This document shows, one piece after another, positions 6,995 to 13,698 of a stretch of DNA of 14,200 bases. The DNA is taken from assembly GCA_937906975.1 (NCBI GenBank), contig CALCUN010000209.1:1-14200 (forward strand), in the 5' to 3' direction. The notes below the pieces were generated by a model. That model saw only the letters and a program-made list of their open reading frames with translations. It had not been told where the DNA came from and searched no databases. Every line of letters starts with the position of its first letter. The first letter of the stretch is position 1. Made by a program: the position numbers and the translations under genes. This DNA is from an uncultured Bacteroidales bacterium. Its GTDB lineage: Bacteria; Bacteroidota; Bacteroidia; Bacteroidales; P3.

Positions 6995-8266
6995 ATGATA
7001 AAACGCCCAATTATTATCCCTCTTATTTTTCTTATAATAGGGATAATAATTGTGGATTGTTTTCTCCCCGTTTTCTTTGTCAATGAACATTATTCTTCTC
7101 ATTTTGACAAGGCAACTGCTTTTCGTTATTTAATTACAGATAATTATAAACCAAAAAAGAACTGGACGACTTACAAGGCAAAGGTCGTTGAGTATTTTGA
7201 TGGGAACTCTTGGCAAAAAACAAATGGTAAGGTTTTAATAAATTTTTCAAAAGATAGCGAGGTTTTAAGCTATGGAGATGTGATTGAAAGCAAGGAAAGA
7301 ATGCAGAGAATAAGAAACTTTGCAGGCTTGGAGTTTGATTACCAAAAATATATGAATCATAAGCGGTTGTATCATAATGTTTACTGCAAAGATTACAAAA
7401 TAATAAATCACAATCAAGGAAACAAAATTATCAAATGGGCAAAAAACGCAAATGAAAGTCTTAAAAACAGGATTAAATCCTCGGATATTTCTTCTCAAAA
7501 CGCCAATCTTGCAATTTCTTTGTTGCTTGGAGATAAGTCAAAGCTTGATTTAGATATAAAAAACAGTTTTTCCGTAACAGGAATTGCTCATATATTGTGT
7601 GTTTCGGGGCTTCACATTGGATTGATTCTTGGTTTTATTCAGTTAATCACAAAATTTATTTGTCTTTTTGGACTAAGGTTTTATTATTTTAGACAAATAT
7701 TATTGGTTGTTATTGCTTGGGTATTTGCTCTTATTATAGGCTGCACTCCTTCTGCGTTAAGAGTCGCTTTAATGTTTACAATATTTACTATTTCTAAGAA
7801 TTTACCTATTCAAACTAATCCTTTAAATACTCTTTACTGCACTGCTTTTTTATTATTGATTACAGATCCTTTACTTTTGTTTGACATAAGTTTTCAACTC
7901 TCGTTTCTTGCGGTCTTAGGTATATTGATTTGTATGCCAATCTTAGAAAAGATGCTGGCAAAACGTAGAATGAAAGAGTTTTCCAAGGCAATGATAAAAA
8001 ATATGACAATAAGTCTGTCGGCACAAGCCTTTACAGCACCTATTGTCATTTATAATTTCAAATCGTTCCCTATTTTATTTCTACTTACTAATGTTATTGT
8101 TATTCCTTTTCTTGGTTTTATTTTAGTAAGTGTGATATTATTAATAGTTTTTGTAGATATTGGTTTTCTAAATTCGGTTTTATCATTTATTATTGATGTG
8201 GAATTGAATTTTTTAGTTGCTATTGCAAAATTTGTTGAGAGTTTGACAAATGCAATCGTTACTTAA
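6995..8266 (+). CDS. comEC: ComEC/Rec2-family DNA uptake channel, short form
   Basis: A 423-aa membrane protein. An N-terminal membrane segment pair region (about 5-28) and a soluble domain like DUF4131 (about 40-140) precede the Competence domain, recognised by GIAHILCVSGLHIG at 196-209 and several transmembrane helices to the end. ComEC carries single-stranded DNA across the inner membrane during natural transformation. Well-known ComEC proteins are about 700 aa or more and many have a C-terminal metallo-beta-lactamase-like domain; this one stops after the membrane part and may even lack the last helices. It starts 1 base after the radical SAM stop, so it is third in the operon, an unusual context. 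It ends inside the convergent gene with 8 bases of overlap. Confidence 0.85.
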   Translation: MIKRPIIIPLIFLIIGIIIVDCFLPVFFVNEHYSSHFDKATAFRYLITDNYKPKKNWTTYKAKVVEYFDGNSWQKTNGKVLINFSKDSEVLSYGDVIESKERMQRIRNFAGLEFDYQKYMNHKRLYHNVYCKDYKIINHNQGNKIIKWAKNANESLKNRIKSSDISSQNANLAISLLLGDKSKLDLDIKNSFSVTGIAHILCVSGLHIGLILGFIQLITKFICLFGLRFYYFRQILLVVIAWVFALIIGCTPSALRVALMFTIFTISKNLPIQTNPLNTLYCTAFLLLITDPLLLFDISFQLSFLAVLGILICMPILEKMLAKRRMKEFSKAMIKNMTISLSAQAFTAPIVIYNFKSFPILFLLTNVIVIPFLGFILVSVILLIVFVDIGFLNSVLSFIIDVELNFLVAIAKFVESLTNAIVT

Positions 8267-8825
8267 ATAGTTGCAGCTTTGATTTTGAATAAGTATAGTA
8301 AACATCTCTTCCGTTAAGTGTGGCTTCTTCTGAAAAACCTGGGTAAATTACTACAAGAGGTGTTTCAAAACTAAAAATTATTCTGTCGGATACTTTAACG
8401 ATTGAAACAAATGGCAAAATACTATTGTAGTTCATTCTTCCATCTTCGCCTTTTGTGTATGCGGCAACGGACATTTCACCTAAATATTGGTAATTACGAT
8501 TTTTTATTGAAACAACATCGCAACCAATGCTATAATCTACTTTTTTATCTAAAAGTAAAATGAAAGTTTTTAACTTAGAATTGTAATAAACCTTTGGTGT
8601 TACAACTACATCTTCTTCACTCGCTTCGTATTTGTTACCAAATATTTCCAATTGGCTATTGCTTATTTGTTTTAATACGAGAGTGTCTTTTTGTACTACG
8701 TATATTTTTTCTCTATCGTTTGATAATTGTTGTGAAAAGTCCACAACTTCAAAACTGTATTGCGAAAACGCATTCAAACTGCAAAGAATGCAAATCAAAA
8801 AACTTAATGCTATTTTTTTCATCAT
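8259..8825 (-). CDS. Secreted protein of unknown function
   Basis: A 188-aa protein with a clear signal peptide (residues 1-21, ending NAFSQ). The rest is predicted mostly beta-strand, with one cysteine in the mature part, and no motif I recognise. The ATG at 8825 overlaps the stop of the upstream lipoprotein gene as ATGA, a mark of translational coupling; a second ATG follows directly at 8822. The pair therefore probably acts together at the cell envelope. Its last codons overlap the end of comEC by 8 bases on the opposite strand and no terminator lies between them. Confidence 0.75.
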   Translation of the reverse strand: MMKKIALSFLICILCSLNAFSQYSFEVVDFSQQLSNDREKIYVVQKDTLVLKQISNSQLEIFGNKYEASEEDVVVTPKVYYNSKLKTFILLLDKKVDYSIGCDVVSIKNRNYQYLGEMSVAAYTKGEDGRMNYNSILPFVSIVKVSDRIIFSFETPLVVIYPGFSEEATLNGRDVYYTYSKSKLQLFK

Positions 8826-9538
8826 CCTCTTGGTTTTAATAATGTACCATCTATATCATATATTTCTATTCCTTGTGGAGTGCCGTCCGAAAGATAGTAT
8901 TCCCATTTACCTATTTTCTTTCCCATTTTATATTGTCCTTTTATTAAAGTACCACCTTCTTTTGTGAAAACTTGGTAAATGCTATCTTGCATACCATCTT
9001 TATAATAGTGTATAGAGTTTATTTGTCCGTTTTCATACCAAGAGATACTTTCTCCTTGTTGAATGTTTCCTCTTGTATTGATTTTTTGACAGATTGTAAA
9101 GTCTTCAAAAAATTTGTAGAAGGTTTCGCCTTCTGCTTTCTTAATTTTTATATCGCATAAGCCATTATCTTTTGCAAAATGCAAGAAGTCTATTTTGTCT
9201 TCTGGAAAAACGATTTGTTTTCCTTTATTATCGTAAACTTCCCAGCCTTTTCCTATTTCTGAGCCTGTGAAATCAGCAGAGGCAAACTTACTTCCTGTTG
9301 AGAAATAAAAGTCCCATCTTCCTGTTTTTTCACCTTCTTTATCAAATTCTCCTTCTAATCTTTTTTGTTTGTTGTCATAGTAATGGATTTCTTTTGTTTT
9401 GATTTTTTTGCCGTTGTCTTCTTTAAATAAATAGACCAATTTAGCCTCTCCGTTATCGTATTTTTCTATTATTTCTTCTTTTGAGCAAGAGAGCATCAAA
9501 AAACAAATTCCTAAAATCCAAATTAAATTATTTTTCAT
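8822..9538 (-). CDS. MORN-repeat-type surface lipoprotein
   Basis: A 238-aa lipoprotein. Lipobox LMLSC places the lipidated cysteine at C18, followed by SKEE, which matches the lipoprotein export signal reported for surface lipoproteins of Bacteroidetes (S-K-acidic-acidic). The mature part contains MORN-like/YwqK-type repeats: GRWDFYFSTG and ISWYENGQINSIHYYKDG early and late, then GKWEYYLSDGTPQG near the end. Proteins of this kind are often automatically labelled YwqK antitoxins, but no toxin is nearby and a structural role at the surface is as likely. ATG at 9538 is chosen over an in-frame ATG at 9595 because only the former starts with a proper signal peptide and lies downstream of the promoter box at 9564-9571. 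Confidence 0.8.
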   Translation of the reverse strand: MKNNLIWILGICFLMLSCSKEEIIEKYDNGEAKLVYLFKEDNGKKIKTKEIHYYDNKQKRLEGEFDKEGEKTGRWDFYFSTGSKFASADFTGSEIGKGWEVYDNKGKQIVFPEDKIDFLHFAKDNGLCDIKIKKAEGETFYKFFEDFTICQKINTRGNIQQGESISWYENGQINSIHYYKDGMQDSIYQVFTKEGGTLIKGQYKMGKKIGKWEYYLSDGTPQGIEIYDIDGTLLKPRG

Positions 9539-9563
9539 AACTACTACGTAATTTATTTTTGGC

Positions 9564-9571
9564 AAAGGTAC
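9564..9571 (-). promoter_or_regulatory. -7 box for the lipoprotein gene pair
   Basis: TACCTTTG on the minus strand matches TAnnTTTG, 25 bases before the ATG at 9538. A TTTTG lies about 22 bases further upstream as a possible -33 element in a T-rich stretch. Its place between the two candidate ATGs supports the shorter protein. Confidence 0.55.
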
Positions 9572-9621
9572 AACAAAAGCAAAAAAAAATATCAAAATTT
9601 AAAACTTTTCTTGTTTTTTTA

Positions 9622-9650
9622 TTGTTATTTCAAAGAATGATGTATCTTTG
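9622..9650 (+). promoter_or_regulatory. Promoter of the ferredoxin gene
   Basis: TTG at 9622-9624 and TATCTTTG at 9643-9650 (followed by C) are 18 bases apart, a near-perfect Bacteroidetes promoter. The start of transcription would be near 9657, leaving a leader of about 25 bases before the ATG at 9681. Confidence 0.75.
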
Positions 9651-9680
9651 CAAAAGTTTTAAACCTTAAATAGTAAAGAA

Positions 9681-9851
9681 ATGGCTTACAAAATTACAGA
9701 CAGTTGTGCTGCTTGTGGCACATGTATCGATGAATGTCCAGTAGGAGCAATATCAGAAGGCGATATCTATGTAATAGATGCTGAAAAATGCGTTAGCTGT
9801 GGAACATGTGCTGACGTTTGCCCAATGGAAGCAATTCAACCTGAAGATTAA
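9681..9851 (+). CDS. 2[4Fe-4S] ferredoxin (56 aa)
   Basis: The reading frame starts ATGGCTTACAAA and encodes 56 residues to TAA at 9849-9851. Two complete cluster motifs are present: C9-x2-C12-x2-C15-x3-C19-P and C37-x2-C40-x2-C43-x3-C47-P. This is the clostridial-type small ferredoxin of about 55 residues, a soluble low-potential electron carrier in anaerobes serving enzymes such as pyruvate:ferredoxin oxidoreductase. It forms a single-gene transcription unit with its own promoter (9622-9650) and terminator (9875-9906), as expected of a highly expressed housekeeping protein. It could also feed electrons to the radical SAM enzyme in the window, but nothing in the sequence ties them together. 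Confidence 0.95.
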   Translation: MAYKITDSCAACGTCIDECPVGAISEGDIYVIDAEKCVSCGTCADVCPMEAIQPED

Positions 9852-9874
9852 TTTTCAGAAGAAAAAAGAAATTC

Positions 9875-9906
9875 AAGCCCTATGTATTCTCATAGGGCTT
9901 TTTTTT
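9875..9906 (+). terminator. Rho-independent terminator of the ferredoxin gene
   Basis: A perfect 10-base stem (AAGCCCTATG at 9875-9884 with CATAGGGCTT at 9891-9900) and 6-base loop are followed by a run of eight T's (9899-9906), 24 bases after the ferredoxin stop. Confidence 0.92.
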
Positions 9907-9929
9907 AATCTAAAAATAAGGAAAATTTT

Positions 9930-10589
9930 ATGGATACTTTGAGTTTGTGTAAAAAAATAGTAGAAAAGTCTAATCTTTTAAACACTATTGAAAATAATAC
10001 AAAGGAAGCTTTTAAGAATTTTAAAACAACTGCACAAGAAATAATAAAGCAAATGCAGAAAGAGGCTCCTGATACAAAATTTGTTTTTCAAAATAAATCT
10101 GAATACGAGTTTGAAATCCGTTTTGGCGAAGATATTTTAATTTTCACTATACATACAAATGTTTTTGAGTTCTCTCGCCAACACGAAGTAATGAAATTGC
10201 CTTACGTTACCCAAGACAAGGAACGTTCTTACTGTGGAATGATAAATATTTACAACTTTTTATCAGATTCTTTCGACTACGACAGAGATTATGATATAGG
10301 ATACCTAATAGGAAGAGTGTTTATAAATAAGGATAACCATTACTTTATAGAAGGCAAACGCGAAGTTGGTTTACTATATTCAAACTTCAATACATCTATT
10401 ATAAATAAGGAGTCAATTATTAGCATAATTCTCTCTGCAATGGAGTATGCAAACAATTTTGACCTATTAGTTCCGCCTTTTGATGAGGTAAAAACGATAA
10501 GTGTTGGCGAAATAAAGTTAAATTCGTCAGAAAAACGTTTTATTACAGCAAAAAGATTAGGTTTTGAGTTTCAACAAGATAGAGAATAA
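9930..10589 (+). CDS. Conserved-looking cytosolic protein of unknown function
   Basis: A 219-aa protein without signal peptide or membrane segment. Residues 1-50 are helical and lysine-rich and could form a coiled coil; about 50-80 is beta-strand (FVFQNKSEYEFEIRFGEDI); a later YIGYLIGRVF-like helix and a long helix near 155-172 follow. I do not recognise the family. It starts 24 bases after the ferredoxin terminator, has AAGGA 9 bases before the ATG and no clear promoter of its own, so it may depend on readthrough. It ends 86 bases before the tRNA gene. Confidence 0.75.
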   Translation: MDTLSLCKKIVEKSNLLNTIENNTKEAFKNFKTTAQEIIKQMQKEAPDTKFVFQNKSEYEFEIRFGEDILIFTIHTNVFEFSRQHEVMKLPYVTQDKERSYCGMINIYNFLSDSFDYDRDYDIGYLIGRVFINKDNHYFIEGKREVGLLYSNFNTSIINKESIISIILSAMEYANNFDLLVPPFDEVKTISVGEIKLNSSEKRFITAKRLGFEFQQDRE

Positions 10590-10604
10590 TCAAAGAAAAA
10601 AATT

Positions 10605-10625
10605 AATTTTTTCTTAGGAAAAATT
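10605..10625. repeat. Hairpin-forming copy of the TTTTTTCTTAG element
   Basis: AATTTTTTCTTAGGAAAAATT forms a 9-base stem (one G-T pair) around TTA. It holds the TTTTTTCTTAGG core seen at 86-97 on the other strand and at 4986 and 5028 without the last G. It lies 16 bases after the unknown 219-aa gene, where it might act as a weak terminator, and directly abuts the -33 box of the tRNA promoter. Confidence 0.5.
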
Positions 10626-10654
10626 TGGTAGTAAAGAAAAATGTTGTAATTTTG
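10624..10654 (+). promoter_or_regulatory. Promoter of tRNA-Glu and rpsT
   Basis: TTTG at 10624-10627 and TAATTTTG at 10647-10654 (then CA) are separated by 19 bases, a textbook Bacteroidetes housekeeping promoter. Transcription would start near 10661, about 15 bases before the mature tRNA end. Confidence 0.85.
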
Positions 10655-10675
10655 CATCGTCAAACAAGATAGAAC

Positions 10676-10750
10676 GCCCCGTTCGTCTAGTTGGCCTAGG
10701 ACGCAAGATTTTCATTCTTGAAATCAGGGGTTCGAATCCCCTACGGGGTA
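10676..10750 (+). tRNA. tRNA-Glu (anticodon UUC)
   Basis: The cloverleaf can be drawn in full. Acceptor strands are 10676-10682 and 10743-10749, with a G-U first pair. The D stem is GTCT with GGAC. The anticodon stem is CAAGA (10704-10708) with TCTTG (10716-10720), loop TTTTCAT, anticodon TTC at 10711-10713. The T stem is AGGGG with CCCCT and loop TTCGAAT. The discriminator is A10750; CCA is not encoded. It is cotranscribed with rpsT, which begins 34 bases later. Confidence 0.97.
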
Positions 10751-10784
10751 CAAAGATTAAAAGAATAGAGAAAGAGAAAAGGAA

Positions 10785-11039
10785 ATGGCAAATCATAAAA
10801 GTGCAATAAAAAGAATTCGTGCGAACGAAAAAAAGAGAATAGCTAACCGCTATTACGCTAAAACAATGAGAAATGCTTTGAAAGATTTCAGAACAACTGA
10901 GGACTTAACAGAAGCAGCTGCTAAATTACCTAAATTGGTTGCTCAAATAGACAAATTAGCTAAGCGTTCAGTTATTCACAAAAACAAAGCAGCGAATCTT
11001 AAATCAAAATGTATGAAGCGCGTTGCTTCTGTAAGATAA
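10785..11039 (+). CDS. rpsT: 30S ribosomal protein S20
   Basis: An 84-aa, strongly basic helical protein starting [22 protein letters not shown], the hallmark of bacterial S20, and ending [11 protein letters not shown]. It binds 16S rRNA in the body of the small subunit. AAAAGGAA just before the ATG is a reasonable ribosome binding site. No promoter lies between the tRNA and this gene, so the tRNA promoter probably drives both. A strong terminator follows at 11071. Confidence 0.98.
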   Translation: MANHKSAIKRIRANEKKRIANRYYAKTMRNALKDFRTTEDLTEAAAKLPKLVAQIDKLAKRSVIHKNKAANLKSKCMKRVASVR

Positions 11040-11070
11040 GAGAATTTGTAAACAAAAACATAAAACCTCT

Positions 11071-11096
11071 ACCCCCTTATTCTAAGGGGGTTTTTT
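11071..11096 (+). terminator. Rho-independent terminator of rpsT
   Basis: ACCCCCTTA (11071-11079) pairs with TAAGGGGGT (11083-11091) around a 3-base loop, followed by six T's (11091-11096). It starts 32 bases after the rpsT stop. Confidence 0.92.
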
Positions 11097-11111
11097 GTTA
11101 TATATTGAATT

Positions 11112-11888
11112 ATGAAGTTGATTGACACGCACACTCACTTATATGAAGAAAGTTTTACTGAGGATTTGGACTTGGTAATAAAGAGAGCAAACGACAATGG
11201 CATATATAGAATGTATATACCAAACGTTGATGAAAGCACAATCGAGCCTTTGATTTCCCTTTGCGAGAAATATGATTGTTGCAAGCCGATGATGGGACTT
11301 CACCCTACAAGTGTAAAAGAAAATTTTAAAGATTCCCTATCTATTATCAAAGACACACTATTTCAAAATCCAGAAAAATTTTGTGCAGTTGGCGAAATCG
11401 GAATAGATTTATACTGGGACAAAACCTTTTTAGAAGAACAAATCATCGCATTCAAAGAACAAATTTCTTGGGCTTTGGAATTAAGAAAACCATTCATTGT
11501 TCACGCACGAAAAAGCTTTGATGAAATCTATCACTGCTTAAAAACCATAAACAAAAACAAATACTCTGGAATATTTCATTGCTTTGGAGGAGATTTAAGA
11601 CAAGCAAACACCCTCATAGAAATGGGATTTAAAATAGGCATTGGCGGAGTTCTCACCTTTAAAAACGCAAAATTAGCAGAAATCGTAAAAGAAATAGACA
11701 TAAAAGACATAGTTTTAGAAACAGATTCGCCATATCTTGCACCCGTACCACACAGAGGAAAACGCAACGAAAGTGCTTACATATTAGACATTGCAAAATT
11801 CATAGCAAACATAAAAGAAATATCATTAGAACAAGTAGCAGAAGCCACAACCCTATCAGCCCTAAACATATTTGAAAATGAAAATTAA
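11112..11888 (+). CDS. TatD-family metal-dependent deoxyribonuclease
   Basis: A 258-aa protein of the usual TatD length and TIM-barrel amidohydrolase fold. Metal ligands visible in order: H7-T-H9 in DTHTHL, E95 in VGEIGID, H131 in IVHAR, H156 in FHCFGG and D205 in ETDSPYLAP. TatD enzymes are cytosolic 3'-5' nucleases linked to DNA repair and degradation; the exact substrate here cannot be read from sequence. The ATG at 11112 comes 15 bases after the T-run of the rpsT terminator and no promoter is obvious. Its last codons overlap the porin start by 11 bases, so the two are translated from one message. Confidence 0.93.
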   Translation: MKLIDTHTHLYEESFTEDLDLVIKRANDNGIYRMYIPNVDESTIEPLISLCEKYDCCKPMMGLHPTSVKENFKDSLSIIKDTLFQNPEKFCAVGEIGIDLYWDKTFLEEQIIAFKEQISWALELRKPFIVHARKSFDEIYHCLKTINKNKYSGIFHCFGGDLRQANTLIEMGFKIGIGGVLTFKNAKLAEIVKEIDIKDIVLETDSPYLAPVPHRGKRNESAYILDIAKFIANIKEISLEQVAEATTLSALNIFENEN

Positions 11889-12834
11889 ACCAATCATTAT
11901 ATTGCTGATTGCAAACCTGATTTACCAATCAGCATTGACAGCACAAGAAACTCAAACGCAAACAAATGGCAAGCCAATCATTCAAGTATTTGGCGATTTC
12001 TATGCAGACTTTAAAGAAAACAAAGAAGAATTAGGCTTTGACCTAAGCAGAGCATACTTAGGCTATCAATACGAACTAAAAAAAGGCTTATCAATAAAAG
12101 CAGTTATGGACATAGGCGAGTCGAAGCAAGTAAACGACTATCAACGCATTGCCTACATAAAAAATGCTCAAATCTCATGGAAACACAACAACCTTACGCT
12201 TAACGCAGGCTTGATTTCCACAACACAATTCAACGAAATAGAAAAATTTTGGGGCAAAAGATACGTAGCAAAATCCTTTCAAGACGAATATAAATTTGGA
12301 CACAGTGCAGACTTAGGGCTATCGGCAGCATATAAATTTGGAGAAATTATCTCAATTGATGCAATCATAACAAATGGAGAAGGATATAAAAAACTACAAC
12401 AAAACAATAGTTTTCAATATGGCTTAGGAGCAACACTCAATCCCACAAAAGGATTATTCTTTCGCCTTTACGCTGGAATAAACGATACAAATACCATAAA
12501 TTATTCCTTTTTCACAGGATACAAAAACGAGAATTTCTCACTCGCAGGGGAATATAACATAATGGAAAACAGCAAGCAAGGAGTATCTCTTTACGGCACA
12601 GTGCAATTAAGTAAAAACAGCGAATTTTATGCACGTTACGATATGTTAGAGGAAAGAGAAGATTTAAGCAATAAGGACTATTCTTGCGTAAGAGGGGGAT
12701 TTCAATACACCTTCAACGACAAAATAAAAATATCTCCAAACATTAAAATAGAACCCCAACCACCTGGACCAGGATTTCCAGAACATGCACCATCAGTATA
12801 CATATTAACAAATTTCATTATACTTTCCTCTTAA
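11878..12834 (+). CDS. Porin-like outer-membrane beta-barrel (phosphate-selective porin type)
   Basis: A 318-aa protein with a signal peptide (about residues 1-22, ending ALTAQ) and beta-strands typical of the OprP/OprO-like porins of Bacteroidetes: FGDFYADF near the start, [30 protein letters not shown], then paired strands to the end. It probably forms a diffusion channel. ATG at 11878 is preferred over TTG at 11872. The last strand reads YILTNFII and then LSS before the stop, lacking the terminal aromatic residue that barrel assembly normally needs. The stop falls in the last 17 bases of overlap with the convergent Sel1 gene, so the true C-terminus may have been lost at a junction near 12820. 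Confidence 0.8.
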   Translation: MKIKPIIILLIANLIYQSALTAQETQTQTNGKPIIQVFGDFYADFKENKEELGFDLSRAYLGYQYELKKGLSIKAVMDIGESKQVNDYQRIAYIKNAQISWKHNNLTLNAGLISTTQFNEIEKFWGKRYVAKSFQDEYKFGHSADLGLSAAYKFGEIISIDAIITNGEGYKKLQQNNSFQYGLGATLNPTKGLFFRLYAGINDTNTINYSFFTGYKNENFSLAGEYNIMENSKQGVSLYGTVQLSKNSEFYARYDMLEEREDLSNKDYSCVRGGFQYTFNDKIKISPNIKIEPQPPGPGFPEHAPSVYILTNFIILSS

Positions 12835-13698
12835 AAATTATTTGTATAATTGTATCACGCAGTTCCGGATTAAAGAAACCATTATTGCCCAACTGTATCG
12901 CGTTTTCGTATACTGGTATCGCATAATCTGCCGGTAACATTGCCTTGGAATATTGTAATGTCATTACCGCAACTGGTTCAAAAGTAATCATTGAAATATT
13001 TTGTTTCAACTCTGGAGAATATGTACTATTATTAATAAAATATAACGTCTCATTTTCATAGTCTGCAACTCTGTTTTCACCAACAATACTGCACGTACTA
13101 ATGGTGGTGCATTATACTGGGCAGGTGTTGATGGTGTATTAACCAATATACGACAAGTCTTCATTCGTAGTGCAAATTCATTTAATTTTTCATGGTTTTG
13201 ATTGAATGAAATTTTATAAAGATAACTAATATTTGAGACTTTTTTGGCATCATCTTGATACATATCATAGTATCGATTTGCGTACTCCAGAAGTTTTTCT
13301 TGCGACAAGTTGAGACGCAGGATAAGTTCCTTTGCCTTTGCAAAATTATGAGATTTAGGACTTCCCAAAAGAAGTTCCTCTATTTGTTGATTGCACGTAT
13401 CTGGATCACCAGTTGCAACTAAATATTCTTGGTCAATAGTTACCCCCAATTCTTGTGCCTTATTTATCCAAAATAAGGCTTTGGAAGGGGACGCATATTT
13501 GTTATGTCTTTGACAGTAAAAATCAATCAACTCTAATTGCGCTTCAATGTTTCCTTGTAATCCAGCCTTAATCAACCAGGTTTGATAATGTTTTCTGTTT
13601 TGTCTAATCCCATTACCATATAGATATGCATGCGCCAGGTCTACTTGAGCCTGCACATCACCAGCCTCTGCTTTTTTCTTGATATCCTCTATATTCAT
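12818..13698 (-). pseudogene. Sel1-repeat protein, broken by a frameshift
   Basis: From ATG 13698 the protein begins with Sel1-like repeats: AEAGDVQAQVDLAHAYLYG (about residues 9-27) with a GNG turn and a WLIKAG close, then GNIEAQLELIDFYC with KALFWINKAQELG. Such repeats form helical pairs that bind other proteins. This frame stops at 13006-13008, but a frame one base earlier is open from 13111 to TAA at 12820-12818 and continues sensibly (GENRVADYENE, then a lengthy conserved-looking tail ending FKRKV). One missing base between about 13111 and 13070 explains both. No classical slippery heptamer is present there, so a mutation or sequence error is likelier than programmed frameshifting. Full length would be about 293 aa. 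It overlaps the upstream frame by 41 bases. Confidence 0.65.

Noticed and set aside
8822-9538. YwqK-type antitoxin of a toxin-antitoxin pair
   Set aside because: The protein is an exported lipoprotein and the coupled gene encodes a secreted protein, not a toxin fold that I recognise.
9539-9595. Longer start for the MORN lipoprotein at 9595
   Set aside because: It would put a hydrophobic, non-signal stretch before a perfect lipoprotein signal and lie upstream of the likely transcription start.
11872-11877. TTG start for the porin at 11872
   Set aside because: An ATG two codons later gives a normal MKIKP signal peptide.
13070-13111. Programmed -1 frameshift in the Sel1 gene
   Set aside because: No X-XXY-YYZ slippery heptamer is in the right frame; the nearest, GAAAACA, does not fit.
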